Below are positions 1 to 6,233 of a DNA stretch of 7,072 nucleotides, piece after piece. Below the pieces are notes generated by a model that made no database searches, had not been told where the DNA came from, and saw nothing but the letters and a program-made list of their open reading frames with translations. Both the position numbers and the translations under genes were made by a program. This DNA is from Methylorubrum extorquens. GTDB lineage: Bacteria; Pseudomonadota; Alphaproteobacteria; Rhizobiales; Beijerinckiaceae. How positions within the stretch are numbered: position 1 is the stretch's first letter; the number at the start of each line of letters is the position of its first letter. The stretch covers positions 1 through 7,072 of the forward strand of contig JAEUAC010000154.1 in NCBI GenBank assembly GCA_019695455.1, given 5' to 3'.

Positions 1-1040
1 TCGATCTTCAGCGTGACGTTGCCCTCGCCCTCCTTGAACAGGCGGTCGCGGATCATGCGGCTCGTGACCTTGTCGCCCTCCGTGCCGGCGAGCGGCGAGT
101 CGTTGACGATGAAGGACATCGTGACGGTCGGCGGGTCGATCGGCTGCGCCTGGATGGGCGTGTCGACCTGCGGGTCGCAGAACGTGTCGGCGACGGTGCC
201 CTTCACGAGCCCCGCGATGGACACGATGTCGCCCGCCTCGCCGATCTCGATCGGCGCCCGCTCGAGGCCCCGGAAGGCGAGGATCTTGGAGACGCGGCCG
301 GTCTCGACGAGCTTGCCCTCGCGGTCCAGCACCTTGATCTGCTGGTTCGGCTTCACCGTGCCGGCCGCGATGCGGCCCGTGATGATGCGGCCGAGGAAGG
401 GATTGGCCTCGAGCAGCGTGCCGAGCATCCGGAACGGGCCGTCCTCGACCTTCGCGGGCGGCACGTGCTGCAGCACGAGGTCGAAGAGCGGCGCGAGGCC
501 GTCGCCCTGGTCGCCGTCGGGCGCGGTCGCCATCCAGCCGGCGCGGCCGGACCCGTAGAGGATCGGGAAGTCGAGCTGCTCGTCGGTCGCGTCGAGCGCG
601 GCGAAGAGGTCGAACACCTCGTTCACGACCTCCGTGATGCGGGCGTCGGGGCGGTCCACCTTGTTGATGGCGACGATCGGCTTCAGGCCGATCTTCAGCG
701 CCTTGCCGACGACGAACTTCGTCTGCGGCATCGGCCCCTCGGCCGCGTCGACGAGGACGATCACGCCGTCGACCATCGACAGGATGCGCTCCACCTCGCC
801 GCCGAAATCGGCGTGGCCGGGCGTGTCGACGATGTTGATGCGGGTCTCCTTCCAGACGACCGAGGTCGCCTTGGCCAGGATGGTGATGCCGCGCTCCTTC
901 TCGAGGTCGTTCGAGTCCATCGCCCGCTCCTCGACCCGCTGGTTCTCGCGGAAGGAGCCGGACTGGCTCAGGAGCTTGTCGACGAGGGTGGTCTTGCCAT
1001 GATCGACGTGGGCGATGATGGCGATGTTGCGCAGGTTCAT
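1..1040 (-). CDS. typA: Translational GTPase TypA/BipA, N-terminal part (3' end cut by window edge)
   Basis: TypA/BipA is a ribosome-binding GTPase of the elongation-factor superfamily, cytoplasmic, linked to 50S subunit assembly and growth under stress or cold. Reading leftward from the ATG at 1040-1038, 346 codons are visible (the family is usually about 600 residues), so the C-terminal third or so lies outside. All GTPase motifs are intact: the P-loop AHVDHGKTT at residues 10-18, the RGITI switch-I segment at 50-54, DTPGH at 72-76 and NKVD at 126-129. Domain II follows from about residue 200. The opening MNLRNIAIIAHVDHGKTTL is typical of TypA rather than of EF-G or LepA. The start is fixed by this match and by the absence of any in-frame start just upstream; no strong Shine-Dalgarno is visible. 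The gene probably has its own promoter in the 165-bp gap upstream, since the preceding same-strand gene ends at 1206. Confidence 0.97.
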   Translation of the reverse strand, partial: MNLRNIAIIAHVDHGKTTLVDKLLSQSGSFRENQRVEERAMDSNDLEKERGITILAKATSVVWKETRINIVDTPGHADFGGEVERILSMVDGVIVLVDAAEGPMPQTKFVVGKALKIGLKPIVAINKVDRPDARITEVVNEVFDLFAALDATDEQLDFPILYGSGRAGWMATAPDGDQGDGLAPLFDLVLQHVPPAKVEDGPFRMLGTLLEANPFLGRIITGRIAAGTVKPNQQIKVLDREGKLVETGRVSKILAFRGLERAPIEIGEAGDIVSIAGLVKGTVADTFCDPQVDTPIQAQPIDPPTVTMSFIVNDSPLAGTEGDKVTSRMIRDRLFKEGEGNVTLKI

Positions 1041-1130
1041 GCCGGGCGGGTCCGCGTACGTCGGCGACGCCGGTCTCCCGCCGGACGCGGGCACCGGGCG
1101 AAAAGCCTCGACGATGTGAGATTTCGCTGC

Positions 1131-1155
1131 GGCGCACATAGTCGAATTGTGCGCC
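1131..1155. repeat. Perfect 8-bp inverted repeat upstream of typA
   Basis: GGCGCACA (1131-1138) and TGTGCGCC (1148-1155) are exact reverse complements separated by 9 bases (TAGTCGAAT). The arms could form a stem-loop in RNA or be a dyad bound by a regulator. It lies between the end of the TAXI gene (1206) and the typA start (1040) and overlaps the putative typA -10 element. No T-run follows it on the minus strand, so it is not a classical intrinsic terminator. Its sequence is seen directly; any function is inferred. Confidence 0.6.
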
Positions 1156-1163
1156 TTCGGCAA
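1135..1163 (-). promoter_or_regulatory. Possible sigma-70-type promoter for typA
   Basis: On the minus strand TTGCCG (1163-1158) is followed after exactly 17 bases by TATGTG (1140-1135). These are partial matches to the -35 and -10 consensus, with optimal spacing. The segment is among the more AT-rich parts of the gap. The -10 ends about 95 bases before the typA ATG, which would give a fairly long leader. The match is weak and could be chance. Confidence 0.3.
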
Positions 1164-1205
1164 TGGGCCGGCCGGCGGGACGGGTCGATGCGAGGCCGGA
1201 CGGGC

Positions 1206-2528
1206 CTATTCGGCGGCGGCCGCGAAGGGCGGGACGGCCGCCTGGCCCATGGCGCGCCGCCGCTCCGCGATGGCGTGACGGGCCTCCTCCAGGCCCAACG
1301 TGAAGGCGGACACGCCGGCATGGTCCAGGCGGCCGGTGCCGGCCTGGCCGAGCGCCACGCCCAGGATGTCGTCCGTCTCCGTCTCGAGCGCGTCGAGCTC
1401 GGCGCCGTCCGCGGCCGTGCGGGACTGGCGCACGATGGCGAGGAGCCGGTCGAGGAGCCCGAGGGTGCGGGCCCGCCGCCGGTTGGTCGCCCGCGACGCG
1501 AGCCCGGCGAAGCCCGACCCCAGGATGGAGAAGCCCATGATGCCGAGGTAGATCCAGTCGCTGTAGCGGTCGAAGAAGGTCTCGACCTCGCCTTCGTAAT
1601 AGGCGTCCGCGCCGGGATGCAGCGGCAGGGAGGCGCCCTTGTCGGTCTCCGGCGCCTCGATCCGGTTGGCGAGGTCGATGTCCCGGGCGAGCACGGGGCG
1701 CACCTGGTAGATCAGCTTGGTCAGGTCGGAGATGGTCGTGTCCGACAGCGAGGCGGCCGCGACCAGCCGGTGGCTGACGCCCAGCGTCTTGATCGGCTCG
1801 GCCGGGCGCGGCGGCGTGCCGCCGAAGGCGCCGCGCACGATCTCGAACGATTCGTAGAGCGGCGCCCGCTGGGCGATGGCGTCCACCTCCGTGATCGGCA
1901 GGATGACGGGCGCGGCGCCGCCCGACGCCGCCGTGACGGCCGCGACCGTGCCCGCGACCATGCGGCCCGTGAGCGTGCCGACGACGAGCACGGCGTCGAT
2001 CCGGCCGGAGCGGAGCGCGGGCTCCACCTCCTCCGGCCCGTCGAGCGGCACGGTCCTGACCGAGTCGCGGGGCACCTCCTGCTGGGCGAGCAGGAGGTCC
2101 AGGAGGCGGCTGTTGGCGGGCAGCTTGCGCACGATGCCGACCGTGCGGTCGCGCAGGTCGCCGACATTCGCGATGCCGCGCCCCTCGGGAGCGAGGAGCA
2201 GGACGGCGTCGCGGTGCCAGATCGCGACGGTCTGGCCCTTCTCGGGCATGCCGGCATCGGTGCGGACGATGGCGAGGTCGGCCCGGCCGTCGTCCAGCGC
2301 CTGGGCGCTTTCCGGCTCGCCGGGCGTCGGCACGATGCGGAAGCGGATGTCCTCGTGCTCGCGCGCCAGGACCTGGGCCACGCCGGCGACCAGCCGGGCA
2401 TCCTCGCTCGAGGCCGGCCCCACGGCGATGCGCAGCGTCACGGGCGTGGAGAAGGCCCGCCATCCGATGAGCCCCGCCCCGAGGACGAGGAGCGCGGCCG
2501 CGAGGCCGAGAAGCGTGGTCCTGCGCAT
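1206..2528 (-). CDS. TAXI-family TRAP transporter solute-binding protein with C-terminal membrane anchor
   Basis: This 440-residue protein belongs to the TAXI (TRAP-associated extracytoplasmic immunogenic) family, periplasmic binding proteins for small organic substrates in secondary TRAP uptake systems. An N-terminal hydrophobic segment (about 5-22) follows basic residues and acts as a signal or anchor. A two-lobed binding domain covers about 30-310, starting with LRIAVGPAS and ending with the conserved PLHPGADAYY near 300-310. A second hydrophobic segment (about 324-344) follows DRYSDW and is in turn followed by an arginine-rich stretch (SRATNRRRAR), so the last 95 or so residues should be cytoplasmic. 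Ordinary TAXI proteins are about 320-340 residues and lack this tail. No TRAP permease is in the window. The start is the ATG at 2528, just before the signal segment; no strong ribosome site is seen. It probably shares a transcript with the desaturase-family gene ending 66 bp upstream. The substrate cannot be told. Confidence 0.9.
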   Translation of the reverse strand: MRRTTLLGLAAALLVLGAGLIGWRAFSTPVTLRIAVGPASSEDARLVAGVAQVLAREHEDIRFRIVPTPGEPESAQALDDGRADLAIVRTDAGMPEKGQTVAIWHRDAVLLLAPEGRGIANVGDLRDRTVGIVRKLPANSRLLDLLLAQQEVPRDSVRTVPLDGPEEVEPALRSGRIDAVLVVGTLTGRMVAGTVAAVTAASGGAAPVILPITEVDAIAQRAPLYESFEIVRGAFGGTPPRPAEPIKTLGVSHRLVAAASLSDTTISDLTKLIYQVRPVLARDIDLANRIEAPETDKGASLPLHPGADAYYEGEVETFFDRYSDWIYLGIMGFSILGSGFAGLASRATNRRRARTLGLLDRLLAIVRQSRTAADGAELDALETETDDILGVALGQAGTGRLDHAGVSAFTLGLEEARHAIAERRRAMGQAAVPPFAAAAE

Positions 2529-2594
2529 CCGCCCGATCCGGTCCGAAAAGGGACGACGGGAAATGCACCCGGCCCGGCGCGGTTCCCGCCCCGG

Positions 2595-3461
2595 TCAGTG
2601 GCCGGGCAGCGGGTCCGTCCCGGGCTCGGGATCGCGGCGGAACGGATAGGCCATCTGGCCGAGGAAGCCCTGCGGCATCGGGTGGTCCACGCCGTAGCGG
2701 TCCGGCAGCACGCCCCTCGGCATGTAGAACGTGCCGAACAGGACATCGAGGACCGGGAAGGTCGGCGCGAAGTTCATGGAGCCGCCACGCGCCGGATCCG
2801 TGTGGTGCCAGCGGTGGAAGACCGGGCTCGCCAGCACGTGGCGGAACGGGCCCCAGGTCCAGTCGAGGTTGGCGTGGACGAGCCCGGACATCGCGACGTT
2901 GAACGGGCCGAGGGCGACCAGCACGGTGGGCGGCACGCCGAGCATCAGGAGGACGACGTCCGCGAGGACCGAATGGAAGACGACGTTGATCGGGTGGAAG
3001 CGCGCGCCCGACGTCCAGTCGAGATGCTCGGAGGCGTGGTGGACGGCGTGGTAGCGCCAGAGCGACGCGCCGTGGAAGAGCCGGTGCGTCCAGTACATGA
3101 TGAGGTCGGTCCCGATCATGTAGGCGACCGCCTGCACCCAGAAGGGCAGCCCGGCGAGCGGGCCGTGGCCGCCCCCGACGAAGCGCTCGATCTCGGCCGG
3201 CTCCGACAGGCCGTAGACGAACATCGCGCCCGCGACGAGCAGGACCACCCGGGCCCAGCCGCCGACGACGGGCAGCACGAACATGAAGACGAAGTCCGTG
3301 ACAAGGCCGGGCTTGCGCCACCAGGGCACGCCCGGGTTGCAGGGCTCCGCCAGCCAGTGCAGCAGCGTGAAGGCGACCGAGAGCGTCGCGAGGATCGGCA
3401 GCACGCTCCCGATCGCGTGGCCGAGCTGGCCCAGCACGGGGAGGATGATCGCGTCGAGCAT
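2595..3461 (-). CDS. Sterol desaturase / fatty acid hydroxylase family membrane protein
   Basis: This 288-residue integral membrane protein of the fatty acid hydroxylase superfamily is a predicted di-iron oxygenase that hydroxylates or desaturates a lipid in the membrane. The diagnostic histidine clusters are all present: HRLFH (H126, H130), HAVHH (H138, H141, H142) and HRWHH (H216, H219, H220). Additional histidines occur in FHPINVVFH (H156, H163) and at H196. Hydrophobic segments lie at about 5-35, 55-83, 108-124 and 165-195, so the histidines would face the cytoplasm. Length is normal for the bacterial family. The ATG at 3461 begins a hydrophobic helix as expected; no good ribosome site precedes it. 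It is first of a probable two-gene unit with the TAXI gene and is transcribed divergently from yciB. Substrate (fatty acid, carotenoid, sterol-like or hopanoid lipid) cannot be assigned from sequence alone. Confidence 0.92.
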   Translation of the reverse strand: MLDAIILPVLGQLGHAIGSVLPILATLSVAFTLLHWLAEPCNPGVPWWRKPGLVTDFVFMFVLPVVGGWARVVLLVAGAMFVYGLSEPAEIERFVGGGHGPLAGLPFWVQAVAYMIGTDLIMYWTHRLFHGASLWRYHAVHHASEHLDWTSGARFHPINVVFHSVLADVVLLMLGVPPTVLVALGPFNVAMSGLVHANLDWTWGPFRHVLASPVFHRWHHTDPARGGSMNFAPTFPVLDVLFGTFYMPRGVLPDRYGVDHPMPQGFLGQMAYPFRRDPEPGTDPLPGH

Positions 3462-3475
3462 GCGGCGAGCATGCG
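3455..3475. repeat. Tandem 10-bp repeat over the start of the desaturase-family gene
   Basis: CGAGCATGCG occurs at 3455-3464 and again at 3466-3475, a period of 11 bp. The first copy spans the start codon (3459-3461) of the minus-strand gene, and the second contains an out-of-frame ATG. It could be a duplication or chance in GC-rich DNA; no function is claimed. Confidence 0.4.
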
Positions 3476-3517
3476 CGCCGGGAGGTTAACGGATCGGCAA
3501 GCGGCCGCCGGCCCGCG

Positions 3518-3542
3518 GGGTCGCAGGCCGCACGGGTCGCAG
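3518..3542. repeat. Direct repeat GGGTCGCAG x2 in the divergent intergenic region
   Basis: GGGTCGCAG is found at 3518-3526 and 3534-3542, a 16-bp period, both followed by a C-rich flank (GCC or CCC). It sits in the 153-bp gap between the minus-strand desaturase-family gene and plus-strand yciB, where promoters for both should lie. Paired direct repeats can be binding sites for a regulator, but this is not shown. I could not find a convincing -35/-10 pair for either gene here. Confidence 0.35.
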
Positions 3543-3614
3543 CCCGCCGGCATGGCGCCCGCACCGCGCCCGGCCTAAGAGACCTCCACCGCCCGCGAGG
3601 GGCGCGACCCGACG

Positions 3615-4223
3615 ATGCGCACCATGGACGAACCCGGCCGCTCCCGCCTGCCTCCCCTCCTCAAGCTCGCGCTCGAACTCGGGCCGCTCGTCCTGTTCTT
3701 CCTCGGCAACGCCTACGGCGACCGGTTCGGCTTCGCGGGCGACCGCCGCATCTTCGCCGCGACGGGGCTGTTCCTGGCCGCGACGGTCGTGTCGCTCGCC
3801 GTGCATTTCCTGCTCGTGCGCCGCCTGCCCATCATGCCGCTCGTCTCGGGCGCCGTGGTCGTGGTCTTCGGTGGGCTGACGCTGGTCCTGCAGGACGAGC
3901 ACTTCATCAAGATCAAGCCGACCGTCGTGAACACGCTGTTCGGCGTGGTGCTGCTCGGCGGGCTCTGGTGGCGGAAGCCCATCCTGCAGGTCGTCCTCGA
4001 TTCCGTCCTCGACCTGACGGAGGAGGGCTGGCGCCAGCTGACGCTGCGCTGGGCACTGTTCTTCTTCGTGCTCGCCGCCCTGAACGAGATCGTCTGGCGC
4101 ACGCAGACGACCGACACCTGGGTGCAGTTCAAGGTCTTCGGCATCATGCCGCTGACCGTCGCCTTCGCGCTCGCGCAGACGCCCCTGATCCTGCGCCACG
4201 AGCGCAAGCGCGGGGACGCCTGA
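3615..4223 (+). CDS. yciB: Inner-membrane septation protein YciB/IspZ
   Basis: YciB (IspZ, septation protein A) is a small polytopic inner-membrane protein involved in envelope and septal peptidoglycan synthesis; its molecular activity is not settled. The 202 residues match the family length. Family signatures are visible in order: KLALELGPLVLFF (17-29), LTLVLQDEHFIKIKPTVVN (88-106), FGVVLLGG (109-116), WRQLTLRWALFFFVLAALNE (139-158) and WVQFKVFGIMPLT (169-181). About five hydrophobic segments are seen. Two ATGs compete, at 3615 and 3624; a GAGGGG at 3597-3602 is 12 bases before the first, which favours 3615. In many alphaproteobacteria this gene lies near ftsY; here the upstream neighbour is a divergent lipid hydroxylase-family gene. 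The HNH gene begins 3 bp after its stop, so the two are probably cotranscribed. Confidence 0.93.
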   Translation: MRTMDEPGRSRLPPLLKLALELGPLVLFFLGNAYGDRFGFAGDRRIFAATGLFLAATVVSLAVHFLLVRRLPIMPLVSGAVVVVFGGLTLVLQDEHFIKIKPTVVNTLFGVVLLGGLWWRKPILQVVLDSVLDLTEEGWRQLTLRWALFFFVLAALNEIVWRTQTTDTWVQFKVFGIMPLTVAFALAQTPLILRHERKRGDA

Positions 4224-4226
4224 GGC

Positions 4227-4622
4227 TTGCCGCGACCGCGGGCGAAACCCCGCCGCTCGTCGCGCGACGCGCGGCCGGTCGAGGCCGACCCGGACGCGCA
4301 CCCGGCCGAGACCTGCGGCCTCTGCGGCCGCGGGATCCCGCCCGGCGCCAAGGCGAGCCGCCACCACCTCGTGCCGCGCCTGAAGGGCGGCGCCCGGCTC
4401 GGCACCGTCCGGCTGCACCAGGTCTGCCATTCGGCGATCCACGCCCGGTTCACGGAGACCGAGCTCGCCCGCCGCCTCGCCGATCTCGACAGCCTGCGCG
4501 CCGACCCGGAGCTCGCGCGCTTCGTCGCCTGGGTGCGCACCAAGCCCGACGATTTCCACGCCCCGACGCGGACCTCCGCCGCCCTGAAGGAGCGGCGCGG
4601 CAAGCGCGAGCGGCGGCCGTGA
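4227..4622 (+). CDS. Small HNH-domain protein (putative nuclease)
   Basis: This 131-residue standalone HNH protein carries the zinc-binding and catalytic signature of HNH nucleases. CGLC (C30, C33) is followed by RHHLVPR (H46, H47) and then by HQVCHSAIH (H64, C67, H68, H72), a CxxC-HH-HxxCHxxxH pattern consistent with a folded beta-beta-alpha metal finger. The N-terminal 20 or so residues are basic and probably disordered, and the C-terminus ends in a basic tail (KERRGKRERR) that could bind nucleic acid. A metal-dependent nick or cut of DNA is expected from the family, but the target is unknown. The start is taken as TTG at 4227, 3 bp after the yciB stop, with GGGGA at 4212-4216 as a plausible ribosome site; no ATG or GTG suits better. 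It ends 24 bp before the convergent ccmG. It could instead be a non-nuclease zinc protein of the same fold. Confidence 0.87.
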   Translation: MPRPRAKPRRSSRDARPVEADPDAHPAETCGLCGRGIPPGAKASRHHLVPRLKGGARLGTVRLHQVCHSAIHARFTETELARRLADLDSLRADPELARFVAWVRTKPDDFHAPTRTSAALKERRGKRERRP

Positions 4623-4646
4623 CGCCCTCCCCGGCCGCCCCGATCG

Positions 4647-5249
4647 TCAGCGGGCCGCCGCCTTCACGCGGTCCATGAAGGCCGGCAGCGTCTCGGGCGT
4701 GAGCGGGCCGACATGGCGGTGGCGGATCGTTCCGGCGCGGTCGATCACGAAGGTCTCGGGCACGCCGTAGACGCCGAGCTCGATGCCGGCGCGGCCCAGC
4801 TCGTCGAAGCCGACGGCCGCGAAGGGATTGCCGAAGGTGCCGAGGAAGCGCCGCGCGGTCTCCGGCTTGTCCTTGTAGTCGATGCCGACGAGCCGGACCG
4901 ACGGGTCGGAGGCGAGCGCCATCAGGTGCGGGTGCTCGACCCGGCACGGCGCGCACCACGAGGCCCAGACGTTCAGGATCGTGACCCGGTCGCCCCGCAG
5001 GTCGCCCGCCGCGAGGCCCGGCACGGCCGTCCCGCCCGGGCTCCGCAGGCCCTCGAGCGGCGGCAGGCGGAAGGACGGCACGGCCTGGCCGATCAGGGCG
5101 GAGGGCAGCGTCTGCGGGTCGTGCCCGTCGCGGAGGCGGTAGAGGAACAGGCCCGCCAGCGCCGCGAAGACGAGGACCGGCAGGAGGACCAGCACGCGCA
5201 GCAGGCCGCGCCGGGGCGCGGGGTCGGGCGCGAGGGCCGTGTCCGTCAC
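4647..5249 (-). CDS. ccmG: Cytochrome c biogenesis thiol:disulfide interchange protein CcmG/DsbE
   Basis: CcmG (DsbE, CycY in rhizobia) is a membrane-anchored periplasmic thioredoxin-like reductant that keeps the CXXCH thiols of apocytochrome c reduced for haem attachment. The 200-residue protein has a basic N-terminus, one membrane anchor at about 17-37, and a thioredoxin fold from about 55. The active site is WCAPC (C99, C102) within NVWASWCAPCRVEHPHL, and the cis-proline is in GVPET (P164). The loop before it, FDELGRAGIELGVYGVPET, is typical of CcmG. The start is GTG at 5249-5247, and it overlaps the ccmD stop by 4 bases (GTGA), so the two are translationally coupled. The partner electron donor (CcdA or DsbD) is not in the window. 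Confidence 0.95.
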   Translation of the reverse strand: MTDTALAPDPAPRRGLLRVLVLLPVLVFAALAGLFLYRLRDGHDPQTLPSALIGQAVPSFRLPPLEGLRSPGGTAVPGLAAGDLRGDRVTILNVWASWCAPCRVEHPHLMALASDPSVRLVGIDYKDKPETARRFLGTFGNPFAAVGFDELGRAGIELGVYGVPETFVIDRAGTIRHRHVGPLTPETLPAFMDRVKAAAR

Positions 5250-5392
5250 GCGCCGTCCTCCCGCCCGAGCCGGGCGAGGTCCCGCCGGGCGCCGCGATGG
5301 TCGAGGATCGCCCGCAGGATCAGGCCCGCGATCACGACGAAGGTGACGGCGTAGGCCGACAGGATGAACGGCGCGTGGCGGGCGGCCTCCAT
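5246..5392 (-). CDS. ccmD: Haem exporter protein CcmD
   Basis: CcmD is a small single-pass membrane protein that associates with CcmC and helps release haem-loaded CcmE. The 48-residue product begins MEAARHAPFILSAYAVTF, with one hydrophobic helix at about 8-29 and a basic cytoplasmic tail (DHRGARRDLARLGRED), the usual size and layout of the family. Its ATG (5392-5390) shares one base with the ccmC stop TGA (5394-5392), giving TGATG. Its own stop overlaps the GTG of ccmG. The reading frame stays open far upstream inside ccmC, but only this short start fits the family. Confidence 0.92.
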   Translation of the reverse strand: MEAARHAPFILSAYAVTFVVIAGLILRAILDHRGARRDLARLGREDGA

Positions 5393-6129
5393 CAGGCGAG
5401 CCCGCCGAGCCGCTCGGCCCGGACGATCGTCAGCGCCCGCACGCGGCGGCGCAGGATCTCCGTTCGCATGCCGGCGAGGTGGAGGCAGAGCCCCGTCAGC
5501 GTGAAGGCGGCCGCCATGACGAGGAGCGGCCGCAGCATGGCGGCGTCGATGGTCGGCCCGCCGAACCGGAGCACGGAGGCGCCCTGGTGGAGCGTGGACC
5601 ACCAGTCGACGGAGAACTTCACGATCGGGATGTTGGCCGCGCCGACGAGCGTCAGGATGGCCACGGCCCGGGCCGCCCGGTTCGGGTCCTCGATGGCGCG
5701 CCACAGCGCCATGATGCCCGCATACATGAGGAACAGGACGAGGACGGAGGTCAGCCGCGCGTCCCAGACCCAGTAGGTGCCCCACATGGGCCGGCCCCAG
5801 AGCGAGCCCGTGAGCAGGCAGCAGAAGGTGAGCGCCGCCCCGATCGGCGCCGCGGCCCGCTGCGACACGTCCGCGAGCGGATGCCGCCAGACCAGGGTCC
5901 CGACCGCCGACGCGGCCATGATCGCGTAGAAGAACAGCGACATCCAGGCCGCCGGCACGTGGATGTACATGATGCGGACGGTCTCGCCCTGCTGGTAGTC
6001 GGCGGGCGAGGCGAACCAGGCGAGATAGAGCCCGTACGCCGCGCAGCCGGCGGCCGCGAGCGCGAGCGGCGGCAGGAGCCGGCCGGAGAGACGCATGAAC
6101 GTCCCGGGTTGGGCGAGCCGGGTCAGCAT
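5392..6129 (-). CDS. ccmC: Haem transfer protein CcmC (haem ABC transporter permease family)
   Basis: CcmC is the inner-membrane haem-handling protein of System I that presents haem at the periplasmic face to the chaperone CcmE. With the start used here the protein is 245 residues with six hydrophobic segments. The tryptophan-rich WWD signature is at about 116-123 (WGTYWVWDARLTS), and the two flanking histidines that ligate haem in this family are H57 (MYIHVPAAW) and H181 (WWSTLHQGAS). The start is ATG at 6129, preceded by GGGG 5 bases upstream. A TTG at 6168 would add 13 residues of unconserved glycine/alanine sequence and is not favoured. ccmD follows with a 1-base overlap. ccmA and ccmB are not directly upstream; a lytic transglycosylase gene is there instead. 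Confidence 0.96.
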   Translation of the reverse strand: MLTRLAQPGTFMRLSGRLLPPLALAAAGCAAYGLYLAWFASPADYQQGETVRIMYIHVPAAWMSLFFYAIMAASAVGTLVWRHPLADVSQRAAAPIGAALTFCCLLTGSLWGRPMWGTYWVWDARLTSVLVLFLMYAGIMALWRAIEDPNRAARAVAILTLVGAANIPIVKFSVDWWSTLHQGASVLRFGGPTIDAAMLRPLLVMAAAFTLTGLCLHLAGMRTEILRRRVRALTIVRAERLGGLA

Positions 6130-6170
6130 GATGGCCCCGTCGCTAGCGGCAGGCCCGCCGCCGGGCAAGG

Positions 6171-6176
6171 GTCAAG
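6171..6176 (-). promoter_or_regulatory. CTTGAC -35-like element upstream of ccmC
   Basis: CTTGAC on the minus strand (6176-6171) is a perfect match to the core of the alphaproteobacterial -35 consensus. It lies 42 bases before the ccmC ATG in the 118-bp gap after the transglycosylase gene. At the usual 17-base spacing the -10 position reads CCTGCC, which is a poor match; CTAGCG further on is too far away. It suggests, weakly, a separate promoter for ccmCDG. Confidence 0.22.
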
Positions 6177-6195
6177 GCCGCCGCAGGCACCCGCC

Positions 6196-6219
6196 GCGGC
6201 GAGGAGCGACGCGGCGAGG
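6196..6219. repeat. Direct repeat GCGGCGAGG x2 between slt and ccmC
   Basis: GCGGCGAGG occurs at 6196-6204 and 6211-6219 (15-bp period). The sequence is low in complexity and GC-rich, so chance is a real possibility. No gene overlaps it. Confidence 0.3.
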
Positions 6220-6221
6220 GG

Positions 6222-6233
6222 CGCCGCGCGGCG
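6222..6233 (-). repeat. 12-bp GC palindrome just after the transglycosylase gene
   Basis: CGCCGCGCGGCG is a perfect palindrome 15 bases past the stop of the transglycosylase gene. It can form only a short hairpin (4 bp with a GCGC loop) and no T-run follows, so it is at best a weak pause or a Rho-dependent end. Its location is suggestive; the composition makes chance likely. Confidence 0.3.

Noticed and set aside
465..3578. 1037-residue plus-strand open frame as a gene
   Set aside because: Its product is a low-complexity Arg/Gly/Asp/Val/His-rich string with no domain, and it lies opposite three well-recognised genes; it is a GC-bias shadow.
3551..3585. Promoter for yciB using TAAGAG at 3576-3581 as -10
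   Set aside because: The matching -35 position reads TGGCGC, a poor fit, so the pair is not supported.
3486..4559. 357-residue minus-strand open frame as a gene
   Set aside because: It is antisense to yciB and the HNH gene, both of which show conserved family motifs, and its own product has only compositionally biased sequence.
4623..4646. Bidirectional terminator between the convergent HNH and ccmG genes
   Set aside because: Only 24 bases separate the genes; a weak CCCG/CGGG pairing exists but there is no convincing stem and no T-run.
5392..6168. Longer ccmC starting at TTG 6168
   Set aside because: The extra 13 residues are unconserved in character, while the ATG at 6129 has a GGGG ribosome-site-like sequence 5 bases upstream and gives the usual family length.
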